64,000 nucleotides of DNA from Callipepla californica brunnescens (Eukaryota; Chordata; Aves; Galliformes; Odontophoridae): positions 2,170,001-2,234,000 of the forward strand of contig JALIRH010000008.1 of NCBI GenBank assembly GCA_023055505.1, in the 5' to 3' direction. Shown here in pieces: positions 53,601 to 64,000 of the stretch (the stretch's first letter is position 1; every line of letters begins with the position of its first letter). Both the position numbers and the translations under genes were made by a program. Under the pieces are notes generated by a model. The model searched no databases, had not been told where the DNA came from, and was given only the letters and a program-made list of their open reading frames with translations.

Positions 53601-56600
53601 TTTACTCATTTGTACTTGAGGGCAGGAATAATGGCTTTTGCTGCTTATTTTGCGTAGGGTGTCCACCATCCGTAGCATGCGGAAGACACTGTGTAAAAAC
53701 TTAACCTCTCAATGTTTTCTCTTCTGTGAAGGATGCACTGATAAAGAATCACAGTCAGCCTCACCGTTACGCTGTCTCCAGCAGCGTAGGGTACTGCTGA
53801 TGCCATGCACGTAATTAAAGCTCAGTCACCAGTAGATGAACCACTTCAAGCCAGGTTATTTCTCCACCTGCTGTACCTTTTTCTCCTGTGTAGTGCTGTC
53901 ACAGCTGATCGTGTTCTTGGCACACTGACACTTGTAACGCTGCATCTTCTGGCAGCAGATAATTCAGAAGGGAATGTGTTCCAAAAACAGACACCAGTCT
54001 AATGAAGGTGTGTATTCTGTATACTAAAGCAATAACTGTATTTTAACTTGCACTGAAAATAAACTGTTGACATGGGATTGTACCTGATAAAGCTTCCTTT
54101 TTGTATTAGCTTTTTACAGTTAAAATGCTCTTCGATGCTCCTGCATACAGGGTCACTGTATTAACAAATGTATTAAAAATCAAGATGTGAATTTGGCAGG
54201 ACTGTCATCTTGCATCATTTTGCCGGCAGATATCTTTGTTTTTCATTTCCTCAGTGGTTACTTCATTGGCAGTGACGTGCTCTTACATAGCCTGTTCTAA
54301 AACAAGCAGTGCCAGCTTCTGTGAAAGTCACCTTGTTTGGTCTCCACTTCTGTTTGAATAGGGCTGCATACGGGAGAGGATATATAATGGGAGAGGAGGC
54401 TTTGCTATTTCTTATGCAGTCACTGAGTTAATTTACCACTGATTTCATTTTACAGAAGATTCCTGAAGTCCAGCTTCTTACAGAGAAGTACTGTGCTGGC
54501 CCATTCTCAGCCTGGCTAGTTCAACTCAGTACAGACAGACAGCAGTGAAAATGGTTTCTATTTGAAGAGCACGTTCAGTTCCATTCAGGGGTCAGGAGAG
54601 CGGCCTTTTAATGGTGATGGCATCCTCACTGTTGATGCTCCTAACCTACGTGCTTTGTTCTTTCTGCTATTTTGCAGGCATTTGCTGCTTTTCCAAAAGC
54701 ACTGCCTTTTAGCTTCTGTCTCCTCATGTCTCTGCTTTCCTATATGGACCCAGTTCACTGTTACTTTGTGCACTGGTTTATACAGTTCTGAGACTCGTTT
54801 TTTCATGTAAGATTACGAACTCTTAAAAACTGTAACAAATCACTGAGAAAAACTTAGACCCCTTAGTAAGAAGCTTCATTCTGAATACTAACTGTGAGGT
54901 AAGCACTTGTGCTGAGCCTTTTATTTTAAGTTTTTATTATCTACATGGTGTTTTCTTTTGGTGATTTGAGATCACCTTTGTTTTATTTTAACACATCCAC
55001 TGACTCACTCACATGATGGAGGTGCAGCAGATATCTTTAGTTATGGTGTTTTCATATAATATATAATACTGCTCTAAAACTAGAAGTCTTGGCTCCCGGA
55101 TAACTTGTTTATGTTTTCAACTTCTATTCCCAGAATAGGAATCATGAAAATTTCAGTACTAATATAGATGCTTCCCTGCTAGTCTTGTCACAAAAAATTC
55201 TTGCAGGCAGGATATTCAGAAAATATTTCACAATATTTCAGAAAAAGAAGTTTTTTTTCTTGGCACTGCTGAGGACATGCTCTGCATTGTCCTTCTTCTC
55301 CTATGCATGTGTTTAGTAGATGAATGTTATCTATCTTGAGTTCTTATTTTTGTCCACATCGCGTGGCTTTGCATATTGTGTACCATCACTGGATCTGATG
55401 TCTTCTCTGCTTTTTTTTTTATTTATTTTCTTTTTCAATTTAAAAAAAGACTTTTTAAAAACTTTGGAGAGTTGAAGACAATGTTTCTGGTGTTTATATG
55501 GAGGGGTATGCAATGACATCCTGAAGTTATTTGTGTCAGTTACAGATGTGGCTTTGAATTGAAGGCTTTTCTGCTTAATTCACAATATCCACTTAATACA
55601 GAGGTATAGTTGTAGTATGATTTAATGATGCTTTCCTGCAAACCTCCACATCGTTCTTCTTACACATATTTTGGAGCTTTTTAACATGGCACTGTGTGCG
55701 TGCACCTGTAAATTCAAATATAGATTTGGTCACAGACTGTATCACAGAAGGAAGCAACACAATGCTGTCTGCAAAACTCATGTCTTGTCTTTTTTATAGT
55801 CATTACTTCTTCAAAGTGATTAGTTTATTTATACCCTGTTGTCATAGGATTCCAAGAAGCATCCCAACCATCTGTACTTGATATGTTGTGGGGATTAATT
55901 CCTGTGTCCACTACTCCAGTCTTGAAAGAGCAGTCCCTTAATATGTCATACAGGGAACCTTTTTCACACTTTTTTTTTTTTTTTTTTAATGAAGAAAGCT
56001 GCACTTGTAATCAAACACCTCTTCTTTTGTTGACGTTTGCTTCTGATGCCTGTACATGAACCCAGGAACAGCATTTTCCACGACCTGCTCTCAGCTGGTC
56101 TCAGCACTTGCTGTTTGGAGCCCTACCTCGTCGCTGGCAACTCCCCTTGGCCTTTCCATCTCATAATCACCTGCGTAATCTTTGATGTTCTCCCTTTTTT
56201 TCCCTCCTGATTTTGATACATCTGAGTTATTTAAGTCTTCTTTGGGTTGTTTTATCCCATTTCTTCCTGTTGACAGCTCTCCCTTTCTTTGTTAGGTTTA
56301 GGTTGCGCAGAATCCCTGGTAAGTTTTTAGCACTGTGTTCCTCCTCCCTCCACCCAAATCTCTCTTCAGCCACGTGCAAAGACCTCTACTGTGGTTCATT
56401 CATGAGCTTGTGGAATTTAAAGAAATACATGACACTGCATGGTATTTAATAGAGCTTTATTGGTATTTTAACAGCCACACTCTGCAGAGCAGTTGCTTAA
56501 GTAGGAGCCCTGTTTTCAGAACGTAAATAAAAGGATTTAGATTCCTCTACTTAAATAGGGACTTTTATGTTTTTTATGTGCCATTTTAAAAAATGTTTTC

Positions 56601-59600
56601 TTCCTGGTACGCTACTCATTTTATGCGTTACTGTCTCTTTTCATAACTTTCATATTTTAGTTGTTTGGAAATGGATCCCTTGCCCTTGAGGTGAGAGCTT
56701 TCCGATTTGTTCAGCTTTATCTCTGCATAGGAAGAGCAGTGCTTTGCTTTCGGCCACACCTTGTTTAAGTAGACCTGCTGCTTCCTGGTTTGCTTGGTCT
56801 CAGTGCTACTGTAAAATGCAGAGAGCAGTTCATATGGTCTCTGTGTATCCCTTCTTGGATCTCTTATACTTGCTGAGTGCCTGGATTACTAACTGAGACC
56901 AATAAATCCTTTCCTAGAGACTACTCTGAGTTTGACAGTCTTTCTTGTCTCCCCACACTTCACAGCTGGGCCAGCTGCTGCTCACTTAGTGAGAGCAGGT
57001 GCTCATGGAGTGTTTGTCCTAGAACCGTTCTGAATTCTTTGTACCTAAACTCACGGTTTCATTGTGTAAAATGATAATGGCCTCATACTTACGATATGTT
57101 TTGCGTCAGTAAATTAGCTGTCATAAGTATTTTGCCTACTTTTTGGTTGGCAAGAGGAAAAAAAGTTTTTCTGTATATATTCCCTTCAAGTGGGAAGGTG
57201 CCTGACCAGGTCTTCTTCCTGAGGGGCCAGGTGACCAGCACCATCTCTAAAAGTCATTTGTTTGTCAGGTAGAGAAGACAGCTGATGGCGCTCTTCTCTG
57301 GGATTTAGAATAGGATCCTGCCCTGCAGTCTCAGCCATAAATGACATTGGAACCTGTTCTTTCAGTTAAGGAAGATCAGTTTGAGTGAGAGATCTCAGCA
57401 GTCTTTCTGTGTTGGATATTTTTATTAAATGATTCTGGGTTTATTTGGGTGCAATGGCATATCAAATTAAAGTAGAAGACTTCATGCAACTTCTTTAGCT
57501 GTGATCCAAAATGTGGTCTCGTAGTTTTTTCAGAGCTTGCTAAGAGATGTCTGATCATGTGGCCACAAGAATGGTTTGGAGCTTGGTTAGTCCCAAAGCT
57601 AAGTGCTTAGACTCTTCTTTTCTCTTCAGACAACCAGGATCACCTGCAGAACTATCACGAGCATATAACAAGAAGTTAACTGAAAATTATCATTGGTGGT
57701 TTACTCTGAGCTCTTGTAGAAATGTTTGTGTCTTTGCTGAGTTTGGAACTGAACTCTAAACATTCTGCTTCTTACAATTGAAGTGCAGAGCCTTGGGCCA
57801 GCTGCTGCTGAATTATGTAGCGTCCCCTGACTTCCTTCCTCTTCCCTACTTCCTAAATTCCCATGATGAAATTTAGGATGCATACAATTTCTATAGGAGC
57901 TTCCAGTTAACTTGAAATTTTGTCTAAATCAGTGCTGTGTTTTTGGCATTCCTTCTTTGCATTTCTTCTCATAGTATTCACTGCAAATGTCAGACTCTCC
58001 TCAGTGATGTGTTTGGCACAGGTTAAGAGTAACAGCCAAAGGTTTGCCCAAAGCCTGCTGGTGGAGAAGCGGGGGATTTTGACAGCTTGGTGACAGCAAG
58101 TGAGTAAACACTTGAAATAATTAAGCATTTTAACAAGCATCTTACGTACATATTTTAAAAACAGCAACAGTGAGGCTACTGTGGGGATAGGTACATTGTA
58201 AATTTCTGTTGCTTACTTGAAGTTTAACCTCAGGCACCAGCTGTTAGCACATTCCTCGTTTTGTCTATGTGCGTGTTCTGACTGAAGAGCAGTTAAGAAG
58301 AGTTTCTTTGAGATTGAGGTTGTCATTGTGAGGCTCCAAATCCCATGGCGTTGTAATCAGGTTGGTGATGTTGCTCGATCCTTTTTGAAGCTGGTGGCTC
58401 TGGCTGTGAGCAGGCTCCAGAGACACCAGTTCTTTTTGTTTGGAGGTTTTCACTGGGAACATTGAATGGGAAGCTCACACTTCTCTGGGGGATATTCTGG
58501 TTTTGTTTGTACCACAAAAACCTATGCTGCCCAGCAAGTTTGTTCTGTAGCCACATACAGCAGCATAAATCTGTGGAAAATGCTGACTGATGATGCACAA
58601 AGTAATTGAATTTTTCGCCTTCAGAGTTAGAACTTTTTCTTCCCTCGGAGGACTCTCAGTTCTATTCCTGGACACCGTTATGCTCTGTTGTACTCACCCC
58701 TTTTCTATACAGCATTACGCAGTAATTGCCACATAGCTCTAAACTAGAGATCCATCTTGTCTGATGGCTTAAGACAGCAGGCACTCAGATGCCACGTAAG
58801 CTCTTTCAGATCCAAGTGGCTAATGTCAGACACTTGAGAGGAAGGTGCCAGAGAACAAGCAGTAGAAAACTGTCAGACGATTTCTCCTTGAGGGAGTGGG
58901 TTTTGGGGTTCATTTTTTAATATTTCCTGTATACCTATTTTTATTACCGTTAAATGTAAATGCCATTCTAAATAAATGCTTTCTGTCAATGAAAAGCAAG
59001 TGTGTTGCTGCTTTCAAAGTAGGCTAGATAATTTTTGAACAGAGAACATCTTGTCCCAGCTGCTTTGCAAACAAAATAACCAGCAGCAAAAAAGATAGTC
59101 CACCTTTTGCAATTTAAAGAAGTCCTCTTCCTTAAAGGAATTATAGGAAGTGTTGTGGGAGATTTTGTGGCTGCGTATGCCCAAGTGCAAAGTGGAGTCC
59201 AGTCTGCTGTTTCCTAAAAGGTACGACTCTGAACACTGTTGATAGCCTGGCTTTGTCCACTCTACTGTAGTTATTGAGTAAGTGATGTTGGACAGTTTAA
59301 ACTCGGTGTAGCTTCCTCTCTCATGCTTTGTCCTATTTTCCCGGTCACTTCTCTTAGGCCATCTCCGAGCTTGCTGATTATTTCCTATCTACAATTAGTA
59401 ATGGCTTCTCTATAAGAAATAATGACTGTTGTGCTACAGTGGCCATTATGCTGCGTTTCCAAACATCGCCACATCGATGAACTTTGTGACAGAAATGCAC
59501 TTAGTGTTAAGCTTGGCTCCTTTGCCTAAGGGCATGTATAGTGGTAAGCTAGAAAATCTGCACACTGATTAAGCACAGGGAAAATATTACATTTTTGCAT

Positions 59601-62600
59601 ACTACAGTGTCTTGCTGTTAATAATCTACATATAACTTTCCTGTTGTGAGTTGTGAAATGTGTGTACTTTGTGGATTGTCATCCAGTTCTCACTTCTAAG
59701 AGAATGTTAAGCAGCTCCTTGTATTACAGATGCTGTTTCCTTCCTTGTAGTGCTGTTGCCCAGCCTGCTATCCAGCTTATTTTGGCTCTCTGTTTTACAG
59801 CATACACAGGAAACAACCTGTGAATGTGGTAATGCTCAAAGTAAACCAATCAGATGGAAAGGAAAGGTATTTCTATGACGATTGCAGATTCTGCCATGAG
59901 TGTACTCGGTGATTTAAGGAAAGAAAAAAAAACAACAGCACCTTTTTCCACAGATTTAAAATAGATATTTTCAGTTGTGCAATTGTTGCTTCTGTTCGAA
60001 ACAAAAGCATTTCAGCTTTGGAAGTTGCTCAGCATTCATTTTAAATGCAGAGAAGAATTTAAACGTTCTCTGTAACGTGAGAGCGGTCCCATTATATGAA
60101 GGCTGAACCCAGTTCCCACATGTACCAGGGTGCAGACGATTTTTCCCCCTCTTCATTAATCCTTATGTAAGACATTGTCACTGAACTTCAAGGGATACAA
60201 AGAATTCCGATTCCTACGTGCCGTTACTAGTAATTGCATTTATCAGAAGATTCTGTTCATAATTTGTTGCAGTGCATTTGCCACTATGAGAGCCCGTAAC
60301 TGCCATTATGCTTGGGCTTTTTCCTGCCACGGTTGGAGTTTTTTGCAGAATTCAGCCTACTCACTGAGTGGTGCAAGTCCTATTGGGACTAGCACATCCA
60401 ACCCTAAGCTCATTTACAGAAGCACGTTTTGGGACTGTCTGACTTCTCACATTTCAGTCTTCCTGCTCAGAAGAACTGAGTTTACCCACATCTACCTCAT
60501 CAGTGGTTAATGATTGTTTTGGTTTATTTTTAACCTTCTGATTTCACAACTGGTAACAGGATTATTTTTTGTTTGTGGGCTTTTGTAAGCAACTATTTTC
60601 TGGAGAGAATGCAGCATGATAGGAGAGCTGTAAAGATGGACTTTGTAAACAAGGCTTAATTATGTCCCATTCAGCTGCTGGTCTAGAGGAATGCTGATAA
60701 TGTAGTAGTCGTTCCTTGCAGGTGGATTAAAACTCCATCGCTCTCTCCAGGTACCCTATTTAATAACCTAACAAAGAGCTATAGAATGGCTCAGTGAGCA
60801 AATTAAGGAAAAGAAAACTTAACTTTGGGAGAGACAGATCTGAAAGTATAGTGGGAGGCACTGATAAAGAGTGAAAGGAGCTCTGCCTTTGATTTCTTAT
60901 TCATCAGCCTCCCACAGTTTGATAAAAAGAACAAACTGTATCTCTAAATAGAGAGTTTCTGCTGTATCCATTCTTGGAGTGGAGAGTGGAAGTCAGTCTT
61001 GCTCATCGGACAACTTTCATGAGGTGCGTAGTTCTCACGATGTGATAGTGTTCTTTATCTTAATGAAAATATCCTTACCCTTACTGCCAACCTGGTCAGT
61101 GTTGTGTAAGTGGCACGAAAGAGGAGTATTCTCATTTCTGGTAGATAAGTGGTATTCAACTCCAAATGAGATTTGCGTGGAAGCAGGGAATTGCTAGGTT
61201 AATGTGTAACTGCCCAATGTAATTTAAAAAGCCTTTGGTAAGTGTAGAACAGGCAAAATAATCAAATTTGTCAGCAATCCGGAACCAAATAACAAAGGCT
61301 AAGGGAATTACATAGAAAACAGATCCTTTTTCCATTAACGTGGCTGTCCTTGGTTGTCTTGGCCCTTGCAGGTCTTCTTGTTTCTTTTTGCTAGTGGGGG
61401 AGGTGGTAAGGCTTCATGGCTCTAGTTTGAATGCCTTGGAAATAGCTCCTTATAAAGGACCTGCTCTTCCAAGAGGCATTGTGTTGTGTTCTGTCAGGGT
61501 TGTGGATTACAAAGAAGGGAATATTCTTGTGGAATGGCGCAGAGCCTTCAGGTCTGACCAGTTCAAGGATACAGAGTGCTATTCATCCCCCTCCCCACAC
61601 CACCTTCTATAACAGCCTCGTTCTAAAGGGGAAAGAAACAGCCTTGCTGAGGTTACGCCTGTGCTCATTCTTCAAAACATACGCTGATACAGAATGTTTT
61701 TGAATGTGAGTGCACAAGAACGTGATCTAAAGGAGTATCACCTCAGTTTGTGTGTTAGCCTCCCAAAAATTGCTGAGGATTTAGAAATCCAAAAGTGTTT
61801 ATAGCATCAATTTATGTGCCCTCAAAATAGGGCTCATTTCTAGGGGAAAGGCTGAAATGGAAAATGTTTAGCTACAGCAGTAAGCATGATGCATCTCTAC
61901 ACACTAAATACTTTACAGGCTGTGACAGAAGGACTGCAGTCTGAACTTGATTTTTATACTATATTTAATATTCACTAAGTCTTGTATACAGAAACTGGGT
62001 TGAGATTAAAAATAAGGTCTTAAATTTATATCTGCTTTTTCAAACTTGAGACACGTTGGGGTTTTGATCAAGCAGTATTGCCCACGGCCTTGTTACATAC
62101 AGCCTGTTATCCTTTTCATCCTCCAGAATTGCTGATCAGTGGACAGTCCTTCGGATAAGTTGTTTACAAGTATTAACAATCAACACTTTAATACCCTGTT
62201 CAGAAATCCTTTATGCACATGGAAAAAAAAATAGAGAAGTACTTCTTTCTTATCTGAAGGTCTGTGCTCTGGGGATAATGCCAAGCCTGGTTTCTGAGAG
62301 GCACATCACTCCTGTGCTGCACCATCATGGTCGCTCCCTTTGGAGGTGTTTACGGGATGGGTGCTTAGGCTGCTCTGTTTCAGACCCTGAAACTGAACTT
62401 GAACTGGGTTGCCCAGTGTGGGTCTCTTTTCCCTTGGGATACACATTTGTGTTGGTTTAACTCACATTTGCTTGATCTCCAAAGAATCAGGCCTTGCACA
62501 GGGTGAGCCTTTATCCAGACTGAGATGGCCTTCTGCCAGCATCTCATTCACTGACTGCAGGCTTACCAGCCAGACAGCAGCCCTTTGTCTCTAAGCTCTC

Positions 62601-62707
62601 TTCCATTATGAAGTCTCTTTATTTCAGGAGCAGCAAGGACAAAGTAATTCCAGTGCATGTGGTTAGGTACTTTAGGTTTTCTGCTGTTTGTATTGTTTAG
62701 GGTTTTT

Positions 62708-62741
62708 TTTTGTTTGTTTTGTTTTGTTTTGTTTTGTTTTC
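62708..62741. repeat. (GTTTT)n microsatellite
   Basis: After a T run and two GTTT units, the pentamer GTTTT repeats about five times. It is a simple repeat in intron 7 of WDR33. Confidence 0.9.
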
Positions 62742-63857
62742 TATCGATGATATTGAGTGCTCTAGTCTGAACATGTTTTCCTATAGTTCATCTAGTTTCT
62801 AACTGTAATGGAACTCTTCTATTGTTGCCCTTGAATTCAAATCTGCTGTCTTTTCTTGGGAGGATGCAACAGGTACCTACAGAATGCTGTCAGCTGAAAA
62901 TCTGCAAATGTGAGTTTGACCCTCACTACTGAGGAGGGAGTACTCTGTTCCTACTAGCAGAGTTGTTCCTCCCAGATAAACAGAAGTGAGACCTGTTCAG
63001 CACTCAGCTTCTCCTCTTGGCTGAGAGGTGGACTCAGGCAGAGCAAATCCAGACACACAGTGCCTTTTAGTTCTTGCTGCATCATAAGAACAAGAGAAAG
63101 GGGTAACAGTACATCCCAGAGTACCGTTCTTGGTAGGGAAGAGCAGTACTGTTATGGTCTTTGCAGCTTGAGGATCCTGTTCTTCTTGAGGCCAAGCATA
63201 TTATGCAGCAGTTCTGCCTGCTGACTAGAGGAGGAGAGTCGGGTTCCTTCATCCATGCTGTCATTCAACCACTCCTCAAAGTTGCTACCCTTATGTTCAA
63301 CCATAGTTCATTTGTCCTTGGGTTAAGAATCTCTTCCCTGCCCACCTTGCTATAGACACTGGAAGGGAGAAAGGAGAAAGTTGCACTCATTTGGCAGAGG
63401 ATGCTTTGTGTGTTTAAATCTTGCTTTTACTGTAAGATGGAAGTATAATGCTCCAAATTTTATTTTTCTGTCGCCTCAGGAGAATTTCAACTCATATATT
63501 TTTCTTACTGAATTGAGACCAATATTAAGCAGCATTTTGAAGGAAAGCAGCACAGTATGAACTGTCTGACAGGAACCATTTGTCTTTGATGCAGAATGCT
63601 ATTGTTCTTCCATACCATGTTATGAGCAGTGCCTCTGTGTTGCCATTCCTTTCTCATCTCACTTTTTCCCGTAGTTGGCACATGCTGTCTCATTTTTCTG
63701 ACATTGACTATTACTGTTGGCCTTCCATTGGAGTTGGCTGGCATGGAGAGATACTGGAGAAAGAAATCTCCGTTCATTACTTCATCTCTAAATCACTGTA
63801 GCAGGAATGAGTGTTTCTTCTTTAAATCTGAGCAGTCAGTCATTTTAAAATGAAATA

Positions 63858-63930
63858 ATAGAATCATATTCTAGAATCATAGAGTATCTTGGGTTGGAAG
63901 GGATTTCAAGGATCATTGATATGGTGAAGG
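63858..63930 (-). repeat. CR1 LINE 3'-end remnant, antisense
   Basis: AATAGAATCATATTCTAGAA, TCATAGAGTATCTTGGGTTG and GAAGGGATTTCAAGGATCAT are the inverted CR1 tail. Recognisable similarity fades by about 63930, near the window's right edge. Confidence 0.85.
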
Positions 63931-64000
63931 ATTTTCTCTCCCTACTCCGGGCTGTTAGAAAAACCTGGTAACAGATTTTACATCTTGAAGGTTTCTTTTC

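Larger units (their letters stand above)
40824..64000 (+). other. WDR33: WDR33 intron 7 (5' part, more than 23 kb)
   Basis: After exon 7 I find no sequence encoding the next WDR33 residues (which should begin HGADVKCVDWHP) on the plus strand. This stretch is therefore read as one long intron running out of the window. It is A+T-rich, with scattered CR1 fragments (47930-48055, 49522-49600, 50515-50645, 63858-63930), T/A runs (55408-55417, 55969-55987) and microsatellites (47220-47242, 46138-46152, 62708-62741). No tRNA, snoRNA or recognisable nested gene was found. Unexplained minus-strand open frames between 52116 and 53580 are discussed under findings. A small exon could have been missed by eye. 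Confidence 0.65.

Noticed and set aside
53805..54002. 65-codon plus-strand frame with a signal-peptide-like LLYLFLLCSAVTA stretch, followed by AATAAA at about 54057
   Set aside because: There is no upstream promoter or acceptor and no family match; T/C-rich DNA gives such Leu-rich stretches by chance.
54058..54063. AATAAA hexamers elsewhere in WDR33 intron 7 as gene ends
   Set aside because: Single hexamers are frequent in A+T-rich introns and no upstream exon or open frame supports a transcript end.
61340..61612. Plus-strand 90-codon frame considered as a missing WDR33 exon or nested gene
   Set aside because: It has no WD-repeat pattern and does not match the expected next WDR33 residues.

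Overview
This is vertebrate nuclear DNA. Genes are split by GT-AG introns, promoters sit in CpG islands, and canonical AATAAA/ATTAAA poly(A) signals end the transcripts. CR1 LINE fragments, with 3' ends related to the TTCTATGATTCTATGA tail, occur throughout, which points to a bird. One LTR-like stretch and the overall look suggest a galliform, most likely chicken; the species is inference. Nothing bacterial, plasmid-borne or CRISPR-like was seen.

Three genes lie head-to-tail on the + strand, in the order I recall for human 2q14.3 read on its minus strand. (1) AMMECR1L: CpG island at about 1-800, probable non-coding exon 1 ending at 599, start codon at 1726, six coding exons to 10588, complete at 310 codons; a probable 3.3-kb 3'UTR reaches an AATAAA at 13845. 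(2) POLR2D, the RPB4 subunit of RNA polymerase II: CpG-rich promoter at about 16960-17300, start at 17142, four exons to 20347, complete at 142 codons; ATTAAA at 20816. (3) WDR33, the CPSF subunit that reads AAUAAA: CpG island at 21040-21700, a 14-kb first intron, start at 35550, six coding exons visible to 40823 (residues 1-241 of about 1,340). It then enters an intron that shows no further exon before 64000, so the rest of the WD propeller and the C-terminal region lie outside.

Region by region: 1-13.9 kb AMMECR1L; 13.9-16.9 kb intergenic; 17-20.8 kb POLR2D, with a CR1 plus LTR-like block in intron 1 and a CR1 in intron 3; 20.85-21.04 kb a very short spacer; 21.04-64 kb the 5' part of WDR33, carrying most of the CR1 pieces, a 32-bp T run and simple repeats.

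The three genes are housekeeping-type. Two act on the same process: POLR2D in Pol II transcription and WDR33 in pre-mRNA 3'-end formation. The most interesting signal is in WDR33 intron 6. Exon 6 ends in a weak 5' splice site (GTTTAT). The frame stays open for 123 more codons, encoding a hydrophobic tail, and stops inside the first of four AATAAA hexamers in 70 bp, with another just upstream. This predicts a 331-residue short WDR33 made by intronic polyadenylation. It keeps the N-terminal poly(A)-signal-contacting residues but lacks most of the propeller, comparable to the short human WDR33 isoforms I recall from the literature.
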